Shown here: positions 53,557 through 61,384 of the stretch, piece by piece
How the letters are laid out: each line of letters begins with the position of its first letter
Numbering within the stretch: the first letter of the stretch is position 1
NCBI RefSeq assembly: GCF_041102775.1
Contig: NZ_JBGCUO010000001.1
Span: forward strand, 2,232,001-2,296,000
DNA length: 64,000 nucleotides
Reading direction: 5' to 3'
Source: Alcanivorax sp. REN37
GTDB taxonomy: Bacteria; Pseudomonadota; Gammaproteobacteria; Pseudomonadales; Alcanivoracaceae
Position numbers and translations under genes: made by a program
The notes under the pieces: generated by a model
What the model was told of the DNA's origin: nothing
Databases searched by the model: none
The model's input: the letters and a program-made list of their open reading frames with translations, nothing else

Positions 53557-53876
53557 GTTTCACCTTGCAATGCCACGGCAGCCGCCGTGACGGAATCACT
53601 GGACCGGATCACCAGCGCGGGCTGGCGTTTCACTCACCGGTAACGAGGCTTCCCGCAGAGAAGCCCGAGCCGTATCCATCAAGAGATAGGGGAAGTGGGC
53701 TGAAGACGGGACGCGGGGACTGATTCCCCGGGCAGCATGTGAATTCGGACCACGGCTGCGGTCCCGCTGCATCAAAGCGCGGCGGAGTATAGCGAAAACT
53801 GCCGCCACACGCCACCAGCGCTGCAATGTGGCAGAATGCCCGCCGCTGCCGAACATTGCCCGCGGGGAACCGACGC
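53557..53876 (-). promoter_or_regulatory. long structured leader of deaD and divergent promoter region
   Basis: About 320 bases with no gene. On the minus strand the hairpin CACGGC-GGCT-GCCGTG (53589-53574) stands just before the deaD ribosome site, and another, GGGGA-x5-TCCCC, lies near 53714-53728. A long folded leader suits a cold-regulated helicase mRNA. Confidence 0.45.
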
Positions 53877-54338
53877 ATGACAACAATCTGGGTGGACGCC
53901 GACGCCTGTCCCGGCGTGGTCCGCGAGATCCTTTACCGCGCCTCGCGGCGGCGCCAGTTGCCGCTGGTGCTGGTCGCCAACCAGCCGCTGCGGGTGCCGC
54001 CGGACAAACTGATCCGCGCCATCCAGGTGCCGGGCGGCTTCGACGAAGCCGACCACTATATCGCTGAACAGTGCCAACCGGGCGATTTGGTGATTACTGC
54101 CGACATTCCGCTGGCGGCGCGGGTGATCGAGGCCCGCGGCATCGCGCTGAATCCGCGCGGCGAGCTGTACACCGTCGACAGCATCGGCCAACGCCTGACG
54201 ATGCGCAATTTCATGGAAGAGATGCGCGGTGCCGGACTCCACCACGGCGGCCCGCCGCCGCTCGGCGAGCGCGACAAACAGCAGTTCGCCAATGCGCTCG
54301 ACCGCTGGCTGGCACAGGTGCCTCAGCACAACGGTTGA
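53877..54338 (+). CDS. YaiI/YqxD family protein (DUF188)
   Basis: 153 residues. The opening I-W-V-D-A-D-A-C-P is the family signature, followed by [26 protein letters not shown] and [14 protein letters not shown]. The fold is PIN-like with conserved acidic residues, but no reaction is firmly established. Start ATG 53877 has GGGGA upstream. It is divergent from deaD and followed by the second GGDEF-like gene after about 80 bases. Confidence 0.9.
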   Translation: MTTIWVDADACPGVVREILYRASRRRQLPLVLVANQPLRVPPDKLIRAIQVPGGFDEADHYIAEQCQPGDLVITADIPLAARVIEARGIALNPRGELYTVDSIGQRLTMRNFMEEMRGAGLHHGGPPPLGERDKQQFANALDRWLAQVPQHNG

Positions 54339-54415
54339 TTCCACGCCTGAGACTTTCTAGGCTGCTCCAACACCAACAACAGTGCGGCAACGTACGGCGT
54401 CCTGGGGGACATTCC

Positions 54416-55177
54416 ATGCATCACGGCCAACGGTCTACGACCGGGACCGACAGCGCACCGCCCTGCTCGCGCGGCACGCTGCTGCGGGCGCTGCGCAATA
54501 CCCTGCTGCTGACGCTGGCCATCATTGCCGTGTCGCTGCTGGGCACCGGCATCGCAGTGCTGGCCACCGGCGAACGCAACTGGCTGTTTGCGCTCACCAT
54601 GGCAACGCTGATGCCGCTGCTGCTGACTCCCTGCATCGCCTTCCCGCTACTGCGCCGCAACGCCGCGCTGATGGACGAACGCCAGCAACTGCTGTTGCAG
54701 GCACGCCACGACCACCTCACTGGCTTGTTCAACCGCCCCTACATGCTGCGCATGCTGGAGCGTGAGTTGGCGCTCAGTGCGCGTCACCGTTATCCGGTTT
54801 CAGTGGTGCTGCTGGAGCTGCGCAACAGCCGCGAATTGGCCGACCAACTCGGTCGCCTGGCGGCCGACGCGGCACTGCAATTGATTGCTCGCGAAGTACG
54901 CGGACTGATTCGCGAAAGTGATTTGTTCGGCCGTTTTGAAGCCACCCAATTTTTGTTGGTGTTACCGCACACTGCCCAGCGCGATGCCGAACGCATTAGC
55001 GCCACCCTTGGCGAGCATCTAGCCCGCCAACAAGTGACGCAGGATGGCCGTAGTCTGCTGCTGTGTCTGTGCGCCGGTGTCGGCGCTACTGGCAATCAGC
55101 CGCGTACTGCCCAACAATTGCTCAACGATGCCGACTACGGCCTCTACAACGCACGTAAAGTCACCGCCGCAAACTGA
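54416..55177 (+). CDS. two-helix membrane protein with degenerate GGDEF domain
   Basis: 253 residues. Two membrane helices near 28-50 and 57-78, then a GGDEF-type fold starting with D-H-L-T-G-L-F-N-R-P (99-108), close to the canonical D-x-L-T-G-L-x-N-R-R. ESDLFGRFEATQFLLVLP has E-A-T-Q-F (175-179) in place of G-G-D-E-F, so the catalytic loop is lost. It probably binds or senses rather than making c-di-GMP. GGGGGA lies seven bases before ATG 54416. It is immediately upstream of the ompA gene behind the CRP-type site, but on the same strand with 180 bases between. Confidence 0.78.
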   Translation: MHHGQRSTTGTDSAPPCSRGTLLRALRNTLLLTLAIIAVSLLGTGIAVLATGERNWLFALTMATLMPLLLTPCIAFPLLRRNAALMDERQQLLLQARHDHLTGLFNRPYMLRMLERELALSARHRYPVSVVLLELRNSRELADQLGRLAADAALQLIAREVRGLIRESDLFGRFEATQFLLVLPHTAQRDAERISATLGEHLARQQVTQDGRSLLLCLCAGVGATGNQPRTAQQLLNDADYGLYNARKVTAAN

Positions 55178-55193
55178 AACAGCATTGGGAAAC

Positions 55194-55211
55194 TTGTGAT
55201 TTTTCTCACAA
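55194..55211. promoter_or_regulatory. perfect CRP/Vfr-type palindrome upstream of ompA
   Basis: TTGTGA-TTTTTC-TCACAA, an exact match to T-G-T-G-A-N6-T-C-A-C-A with extra paired ends. Its centre is about 154 bases before the ATG at 55357 and 25 bases after the stop of the GGDEF-like gene. No -35/-10 was assigned. Confidence 0.65.
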
Positions 55212-55356
55212 AATTTCCACGACCCGTGTTATTTCAAACCGTTCATGCCGCCAATTGTTAATTTTCATTGACTCGTCGCCGGTGCAATTGCCGGAGCAGG
55301 TCGGGCTGGCAAGAATGGCGCGGATTTTTCCAGTCATTCATCGGGACGATGTATCT

Positions 55357-56514
55357 ATGAAAAAGAATGCCGTACTGCCGCTGGCACTCGCCGGTATCGC
55401 CAGCCTGACGCTGGCCAGCACCGCGTCTGCCCATGACATTCCTGACCGCTACGGCTATCTGGGTGGCCACGTCAGCCAATACTGGTTCGAAAAGAACGAA
55501 ATGGGCCCGAACGGTTACGACGAAGTGACCCTGCCGGGTCTGCAGGCCGGCCTGCGCTTCCACCCCAACTGGTCATTCCAAGCTTGGTGGGAACGCAACC
55601 AAGCCCACACCCGCCAAACCGGTGACAAGAGCTACATCAGCAACCTGCTGGGCTCCGTGCGCTACCACTTCAACGACACCTCAGTACTGGGCTTTGAACC
55701 GTACGCCGGTATCGCTGCTGGTCAGCTGCGCTTCGACCACGGCCGTAGCGCCAAAGACGACACCGAAACCGTTGCCGGTTTCGAGTTCGGTGCCCAAGCC
55801 CGCATCGCTCGCCACTTCATCCTCGACGTGGGCGCACGCCCGGTGTGGACCGAGTGGAACGACCGCATCGAAGGCGAAATCTACGCCGGCCTGAACATCG
55901 TATTCGGCGCCACCAGCAAGCCGGTTGCCCCGGTTGAGCCGGCGGTGCTGGACGACGATAACGACGGCGTGCCGAACGAACTGGACCAGTGCCCGAACAC
56001 CCCGGCTGGCGTGGCGGTGGACGAGAAAGGCTGCCCGCTGGACTCCGACGGTGACGGCGTGCCGGACTACCTGGACCGCTGCCCGGATACCCCGGCCGGC
56101 GCCCTGGTTGACGAGCATGGCTGCCAGCAGTACCTGGAACAGGACATCCGCGAAACCCTGTACGTGGAATTCGAGCTGGACAAGGCTGAAATCCGCCAGG
56201 AGTTCATCGGTGAGCTGAACACGCTGGCCGACTGGATGAAGAAGTACCCGAACGCCCAGGTCACCCTGGAAGGCCACACTGACTCCACCGGCCGTGTTGC
56301 GTACAACCAGACCCTGTCTGAGCGTCGCGCTGAGTCCGTGAAGAACACCCTGGTAAGCAGCTTCAACGTGGACCCGAGCCGCATCACCACCAGCGGCCGT
56401 GGCCCGAGCCAGCCGATCGCGGACAACAAAACCGCGGAAGGCCGTGCGCAGAACCGTCGCGTAGAAGTGGTGATCAAAGCCACCAAGCGTGAAGCACTGT
56501 TCGAGAACAACTGA
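55357..56514 (+). CDS. OmpA family protein (beta-barrel, two TSP3-like repeats, peptidoglycan-binding domain)
   Basis: 385 residues. Signal peptide cleaved after A-S-A near 25. Residues 30-190 are an eight-strand-barrel-like region. Two calcium-binding thrombospondin-3-type repeats follow (DDDNDGVPNELDQCPNTPAG and DSDGDGVPDYLDRCPDTPAG, about 205-260). The OmpA C-terminal domain has LEGHTDSTG and QNRRVEV. It anchors outer membrane to peptidoglycan and may form pores. ATG 55357 is chosen. It has a perfect CRP-type palindrome upstream and its own terminator. The next gene is a related OmpA protein with one repeat. Confidence 0.93.
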   Translation: MKKNAVLPLALAGIASLTLASTASAHDIPDRYGYLGGHVSQYWFEKNEMGPNGYDEVTLPGLQAGLRFHPNWSFQAWWERNQAHTRQTGDKSYISNLLGSVRYHFNDTSVLGFEPYAGIAAGQLRFDHGRSAKDDTETVAGFEFGAQARIARHFILDVGARPVWTEWNDRIEGEIYAGLNIVFGATSKPVAPVEPAVLDDDNDGVPNELDQCPNTPAGVAVDEKGCPLDSDGDGVPDYLDRCPDTPAGALVDEHGCQQYLEQDIRETLYVEFELDKAEIRQEFIGELNTLADWMKKYPNAQVTLEGHTDSTGRVAYNQTLSERRAESVKNTLVSSFNVDPSRITTSGRGPSQPIADNKTAEGRAQNRRVEVVIKATKREALFENN

Positions 56515-56543
56515 TTCCCGAACCTCACCGCAAGGTGACATTG

Positions 56544-56576
56544 AACGCCGTGGTCGCAGGACCACGGCGTTTTTTG
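56544..56576 (+). terminator. intrinsic terminator of ompA
   Basis: Stem AACGCCGTGGTC / GACCACGGCGTT-type with a short loop and a T run, 30 bases past the stop. Confidence 0.9.
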
Positions 56577-57131
56577 TGCCTGCATTAATGCGGTCACGAC
56601 AACGTCATCTGGCTGTGTCACCGTCGTCGGCGTGCACGATTTCAGCCAAAGACGCCTGAGATGTCCGCAAAAGAGATGGCCGAAGTCTCAACCAAACGTA
56701 GGAAATAACTGATTAATTCTGTAAGCCTAGACTTACAAGGCGCCCAATTGCTTTTGCTTTCATGTTCTTACAATCGGAAACACGCTCCAGCCGCCATGCC
56801 GTCCCAGAACGTGCGCCTTGCCACAAAAAGCCCCCTTTCCCTGTAACTGCCTTGTAGCCGACCACCGTTTTTTCGGCGCCGCCGCCACTGCTGCGCTACA
56901 AATCACTACACAGCGATCGCCACTGCCATTCACCCAGGCCCGGACTTAGACCAGCAAGTCATTGAATAAAAACAACTTTATTAACAAAACTGGCGTACCA
57001 CAAAGTCTTAAACCAGCCCGCTGAAGCAAACCCTCGCCCTGCTGACCCCGTCTGCTCGGGACAATAGCGCCCATTAGTCACCGGTGCGCCGGTGCTGGGA
57101 TTTTTCACGGGATGCTTTCGAGGGACATCAG
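56577..57131. promoter_or_regulatory. long upstream region of the second ompA-like gene
   Basis: About 555 bases, no gene. AT-rich patches lie at 56690-56770 and 56960-57000. Two dyads: AATAAA-AACAAC-TTTATT (56965-56982) and CACCGG-TGCG-CCGGTG (57079-57094), the second in the leader. Regulation of the OmpA gene at 57132 is the likely role. Confidence 0.4.
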
Positions 57132-58220
57132 ATGAACAAGACACCTTACTTCCATGCCCGCCGCCTGCTGGCAGTGGCCGCACTGGGGCTGGCTATGGGC
57201 GCCCAGGCGGAATCCGAGTGGCCGGAATCATTCGGCTACGTGGGGATTCAGGGCTCCTACTACGACATCGAGAAGGGCCGCGACCACATCGGCGACATCC
57301 ACAACTACTGGGAGCCGGCCGCACAGGTCGGTTACCGCTTCAACCCGCGCTTCTCTATGCAGCTGCAATACGGTCAAGCCACCACCGAAGCACGTCAGGT
57401 GGATTTGGACGTAGACACCAAGCTGGCCACCCTCACCGGCCGCGTGCACGCGCCAGAGTGGAGTTTTACCGGCTTCCAGCCGTACGCCGGCCTGGGCTAC
57501 GGCTACCACGAAATGAAGCCGGACCACATGAAGAAGAAAGAAGAGCACATGGTGGTCGGCGAGCTAGGCCTGCAGCGCCTGCTCGGCAGCCACTTCATGC
57601 TTGACGCCGGTGTACGCGGTCTGGTGGAAACCGATGACGGCTTCATCGACGCCCAACCCTACCTCGGCATCGACTGGCTGTTCGGCAAGCAATACCGCCG
57701 CCAAGTGGTGAAAGAAGAGCCGGCGCCGGTGGTTGACACCCCGGTCTGGGTCGACAGCGACGGTGACGGCGTGCCGGATCACCTCGACCAGTGCCCCAAT
57801 ACCCCGGCCGGTGCGCTGGTGGATGAAGTGGGTTGCCCGCAGATCCTGAAAGAGTCGGTCAACATCACTCTGTACGTGGAATTCGACCACGACAGCACCA
57901 CGGTAAAAACCGACTTCTACCCGGAAATCGAACGCGTCGCCAAGGTGCTGACCGAGTACCCCGGCTCTGAAGTGCTGCTCGAAGGCCACACTGACTCCAC
58001 CGGCAGCGCGCGCTACAACCAGACCCTGTCCCACAGCCGTGCCGATGCGGTGATGCGGGTGCTGGTCAGCCACTTCGGCATTGGTCCAGAGCGCGTGCGC
58101 ACCAGCGGCATGGGCAAATCCCAGCCAATCGCAGACAACAGCACCGCCGAAGGTCGCTCGCGCAACCGCCGCGTTGAAGCAGCGATCCAGGCCAGCCGTG
58201 AAGAAATCCGTCGTCGTTAA
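57132..58220 (+). CDS. OmpA family protein (beta-barrel, one TSP3-like repeat)
   Basis: 362 residues. Signal peptide cleaved after A-Q-A near 23, a barrel region to about 190 (GYVGIQGSYYDIEKG, YAGLGYGYHEM), one thrombospondin-3-type repeat (DSDGDGVPDHLDQCPNTPAG), and the OmpA C-terminal domain (LEGHTDSTG, SRNRRVEAAI). It is clearly a paralogue of the gene at 55357. ATG 57132 has AGGGA upstream. The Ig-like lipoprotein starts 51 bases later on the same strand, suggesting one transcript. Confidence 0.93.
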   Translation: MNKTPYFHARRLLAVAALGLAMGAQAESEWPESFGYVGIQGSYYDIEKGRDHIGDIHNYWEPAAQVGYRFNPRFSMQLQYGQATTEARQVDLDVDTKLATLTGRVHAPEWSFTGFQPYAGLGYGYHEMKPDHMKKKEEHMVVGELGLQRLLGSHFMLDAGVRGLVETDDGFIDAQPYLGIDWLFGKQYRRQVVKEEPAPVVDTPVWVDSDGDGVPDHLDQCPNTPAGALVDEVGCPQILKESVNITLYVEFDHDSTTVKTDFYPEIERVAKVLTEYPGSEVLLEGHTDSTGSARYNQTLSHSRADAVMRVLVSHFGIGPERVRTSGMGKSQPIADNSTAEGRSRNRRVEAAIQASREEIRRR

Positions 58221-58271
58221 CCACCATGTTGCATCCCGCCGCGCATCCACGCGGCGGGCAGGAGAGACATC

Positions 58272-59840
58272 ATGAACAAAACAGCACCCATGCTTTTGCG
58301 CGCGTCCAGCCTGCTGTTGGCGTCCACCCTGCTGGTGGCCTGCGGCAACGGCGGCGGTTCCGGCACCAAACGGGTCGACATCCCCAGCCCCAACAACCCC
58401 ACCGAAGCGTTCTGCCGTGATGCGTCACAGCTGTTCACGGTGGAAGCCGACGGCATCGCCCCGGCCGACGGCGCCACCAACGTGCCGGTCAACACCTCGG
58501 TCAACGTGCGCTTCTCCCACGCGGTGGATGAAGACAGTGTGACCGCCAGCAACCTCTACATCAGCCAAGGCGGTAACGCGCTGCCGGCCATCGTCGATGT
58601 ACGCGGCACCAACGTCACGCTGACACCAAACAGCGCGTTCAAGCCGTCCACCCTTTACAGCGTGCATATCGGCAGCGACATCGCCACCGAAGTGTGCAAG
58701 AACGCCAGCACCCAAAAGTACCTAGACAGCGGCTCGGTGCAGGACACCACCTTCACCACCTCCGCCAGCGGCACCGGTGACACCACCCGTCCGCAACTGG
58801 TGAATATGGTGCCGGCCCACGGCAGCACCTTGATCAAGCAGGACGCCAAAATCGCGCTGGAATTCGATGAGCCGGTACTGCCGAGCAGCATCAATAGCAG
58901 TTCGGTGGCGGTGCGTCTGAAAGGGGCCAGCGTGGCACTGGACGGCCAGTATGTGGTGAACGAGAACATGGTTTCCTTTACCCCGGCCCAACCGTTTGCG
59001 ATCCAACACCACTATGAAATCGTGTTGCAGCCGCTGCAGATCAAAGATCTGGCCGGAAACCGCTTGATGGATCTGGACCCGGCCGTCCATACCAACCCGT
59101 CCGAGTTCCATACCGGCGGTGTGGTGATGACCCTCAACGATGGCCTGATCAGCAAAATTCCGGGCGTCAGTGACCTGCTCAACGGCCCGATAGCCGACAT
59201 CCTTAACCAAATCCTGACCCTCGGCGGCACGGATTTGGACGGCGTCGACAACCTGGTGATCATCAAGCTGCCGCTGCCCACCGACTTCACCGATCCGGGC
59301 AACCTGCTGGCCGGCAACAACGTGCTGATCGCTGCCTGCGACCCCACGGTAATGGGTCCCGAAGGCTGTGCGTTGAGTCTGGATCTGGGCCTCAATCCAG
59401 GCGCCCTGCAACAACTGGCCAACGTGCTGTCGATGGGCAATGACCCGCAAGAAGCGCTGAAGCTGCTGGCCGATGCGCTGCTGATGGGGGATGACGGTCT
59501 GTTGAAGCTGGACCTGAACCTGCTGGAGCCGGGCTGGGCAGGCATCCTGCCGGGGCCATTGGAAGACGCCGTCAATACCATCCTCGGCGAGCTGGACAAG
59601 GCGTTGGAGCCGATCCCACTGCTGGGTGACCTGAACCTGAGCACCGAAGAATTGGTGCAACTGAAACTGTTGCAGGGCAGCTTGCTCGATCTCAGCGTCG
59701 GCGGCTTGGTGAACATCAACCTGCTCGACCTGGTCAACGGCAATCTGCTGAATCTGGACGGTCCGCTGGCCGATGCGCTCGACCCGCTGGTGAACCTGCT
59801 CGACAAACTGCTGTGCCCGATCCGCATCCTGTGCAAATGA
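58272..59840 (+). CDS. lipoprotein with two bacterial Ig-like domains
   Basis: 522 residues. Signal peptide with lipobox L-V-A-C (Cys24). Two SbsA-type Ig domains (Big_5): IAPADGATNVPVNTSVNVRFS (about 60-150) and MVPAHGSTLIKQDAKIALEFDE (about 175-270). The C-terminal half is unusual: leucine/asparagine/aspartate-rich runs such as LLNGPIADILNQILTL and LVNINLLDLVNGNLLNLDG that could form a beta-helix or amphipathic surface. Probable outer-membrane or surface structural protein. ATG 58272 has AGGAGA upstream. Function unknown. Confidence 0.82.
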   Translation: MNKTAPMLLRASSLLLASTLLVACGNGGGSGTKRVDIPSPNNPTEAFCRDASQLFTVEADGIAPADGATNVPVNTSVNVRFSHAVDEDSVTASNLYISQGGNALPAIVDVRGTNVTLTPNSAFKPSTLYSVHIGSDIATEVCKNASTQKYLDSGSVQDTTFTTSASGTGDTTRPQLVNMVPAHGSTLIKQDAKIALEFDEPVLPSSINSSSVAVRLKGASVALDGQYVVNENMVSFTPAQPFAIQHHYEIVLQPLQIKDLAGNRLMDLDPAVHTNPSEFHTGGVVMTLNDGLISKIPGVSDLLNGPIADILNQILTLGGTDLDGVDNLVIIKLPLPTDFTDPGNLLAGNNVLIAACDPTVMGPEGCALSLDLGLNPGALQQLANVLSMGNDPQEALKLLADALLMGDDGLLKLDLNLLEPGWAGILPGPLEDAVNTILGELDKALEPIPLLGDLNLSTEELVQLKLLQGSLLDLSVGGLVNINLLDLVNGNLLNLDGPLADALDPLVNLLDKLLCPIRILCK

Positions 59841-59862
59841 TCGCATCGCGTTGCTGATCCAG

Positions 59863-59892
59863 AGCCCCGCCGTTCCGGCGGGGCTTTTTTTT
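59863..59892 (+). terminator. intrinsic terminator after the Ig-like lipoprotein
   Basis: Stem AGCCCCGCC / GGCGGGGCT with a five-base loop and a long T run. Confidence 0.9.
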
Positions 59893-60058
59893 GCCTGCAC
59901 GCCGGTCTGCATTGGCTGAAAACACGCCCTCCCCACGCGCCAGCGCCCATTGCCGTCCGGCCTGCACCGACAGGCCAACCAGTCATTGTGACGCGCCGGT
60001 CGGTGCTCATAATCGAAGACCGTTTTGCTTCTTCACCGATCATGACAAGGAGGCCGCA

Positions 60059-61363
60059 ATGGCCAAAGATGCTGTGGGTCATGCCCTGACCCTGCTCAAC
60101 CGCTTGGCCAGTTCCGATGTGCTGGACCGGCTTGGACTGCGCAAATTTGCCGAGCGCCTGGCCTACAACCTGACCCGCACCGGCTTCCAGGTACTGACCA
60201 CCAGCGCGCGCACCTTCAAGCGCAGCGGCAGCGGGGATCGCCAGCGCCTCAATGCACCGGGGCTCACCACTGATCTGTTCGACCTGAACATCACCGACGA
60301 ACAGCAGATGATCCGCGACTCGGTGAAAGCCTTCGCTGAGGACGCGCTGCGCCCGGCCGCCGAAGCCGCTGACCACGCCCAGGCCACCGACCCGGCCACA
60401 CTGGCCGCCGCGCAAGAGCTGGGCCTGAACTTCTTCGCAGTGCCGGAAGCATTCGGCGGTGCTGCCAGCGAGCGCTCGCCGGTCACCACCATGCTGGTGG
60501 CGGAAGACTTGGCTTGGGGCGACATGGGCCAAGCGATTGCGATCCTGGCGCCGATGGGCGTGGCCAACGCGCTGACTCAGTGGGGCAACGCCGACCAACA
60601 ATCGCGCTACCTGCCGGCATTTGCCTCCGAGCAGCCACCGCTGGCCACGCTGGCGATCACCGAGCCGCGGCCGCTGTTTGACCCCATGCAGCTGGAAACC
60701 ACAGCAGTGCGGGACGGCAACGAGTGGGTGCTGAACGGGGTGAAATCCTTGGTACCGCTGGCTGCCGAAGCGGAGCTGTTCTTGGTCGCCGCGGCCACCG
60801 ACGACGGCCCGGCAGTGTTCATTATTGAAGGCGGCACCGCTGGCCTGACCGCCGGCGAAGACCCGGCCATGGGCATCCGCGCCAGCGGCCAGCGGCCGTT
60901 GCAGCTGAACGATGTGCGCGTCAGTGATGCCCAGCGTCTCGGCGATGACGACTTCGATTACCGCGCGCTGGTGGATCTCGGCACCTTGGCCTGGTGTGCA
61001 CTGGCGATCGGCACAGCCCAAGCAGTGCTCGATTACGTGATTCCCTACGTCAACGAGCGCGAGGCGTTCGGCGAGCCGATCAGCCATCGCCAAGCGGTGG
61101 CGTTCACGGTGGCCAACATGGCCATCGAGCTGGATGCCATGCGCATGCTGACCTGGCGCGCCGTCTGCCGCGCCGAGCAGGGCAAACCGTTCCAGCGCGA
61201 AGCGCATCTGGCGCGCACGCTGGTCAAAGACAAGGCGATGCAGATCGGCACCGACGGAGTGCAACTGCTGGGCGGTCACGGCTTCACCAAGGAATACCCG
61301 GTGGAGCGCTGGTACCGCGACCTGAGAGCCGTGGGCGTCGCCTTCGGCGGCCTGCACCTGTAA
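60059..61363 (+). CDS. acyl-CoA dehydrogenase-like protein lacking the catalytic glutamate
   Basis: 434 residues with a 75-residue N-terminal extension before the dehydrogenase fold (ITDEQQMIRDSVKAF). The FAD/substrate segment, normally I-T-E-P-G-T-G-S-D, here reads I-T-E-P-R-P-L-F-D. QLLGGHGFTKEYPVERWYRD is normal, but the chain ends 11 residues later with AVGVAFGGLHL, so the I-Y-E-G-T catalytic Glu is replaced by Phe429. The alternative IVD-type Glu position (Y-R-A-L-V) is not acidic either. It is probably a non-catalytic partner of the next gene (21 bases downstream) in a heteromeric enzyme. ATG 60059 has AGGAGG upstream. Confidence 0.85.
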   Translation: MAKDAVGHALTLLNRLASSDVLDRLGLRKFAERLAYNLTRTGFQVLTTSARTFKRSGSGDRQRLNAPGLTTDLFDLNITDEQQMIRDSVKAFAEDALRPAAEAADHAQATDPATLAAAQELGLNFFAVPEAFGGAASERSPVTTMLVAEDLAWGDMGQAIAILAPMGVANALTQWGNADQQSRYLPAFASEQPPLATLAITEPRPLFDPMQLETTAVRDGNEWVLNGVKSLVPLAAEAELFLVAAATDDGPAVFIIEGGTAGLTAGEDPAMGIRASGQRPLQLNDVRVSDAQRLGDDDFDYRALVDLGTLAWCALAIGTAQAVLDYVIPYVNEREAFGEPISHRQAVAFTVANMAIELDAMRMLTWRAVCRAEQGKPFQREAHLARTLVKDKAMQIGTDGVQLLGGHGFTKEYPVERWYRDLRAVGVAFGGLHL

Positions 61364-61384
61364 TCCGGAATAAGGACGCCCATC

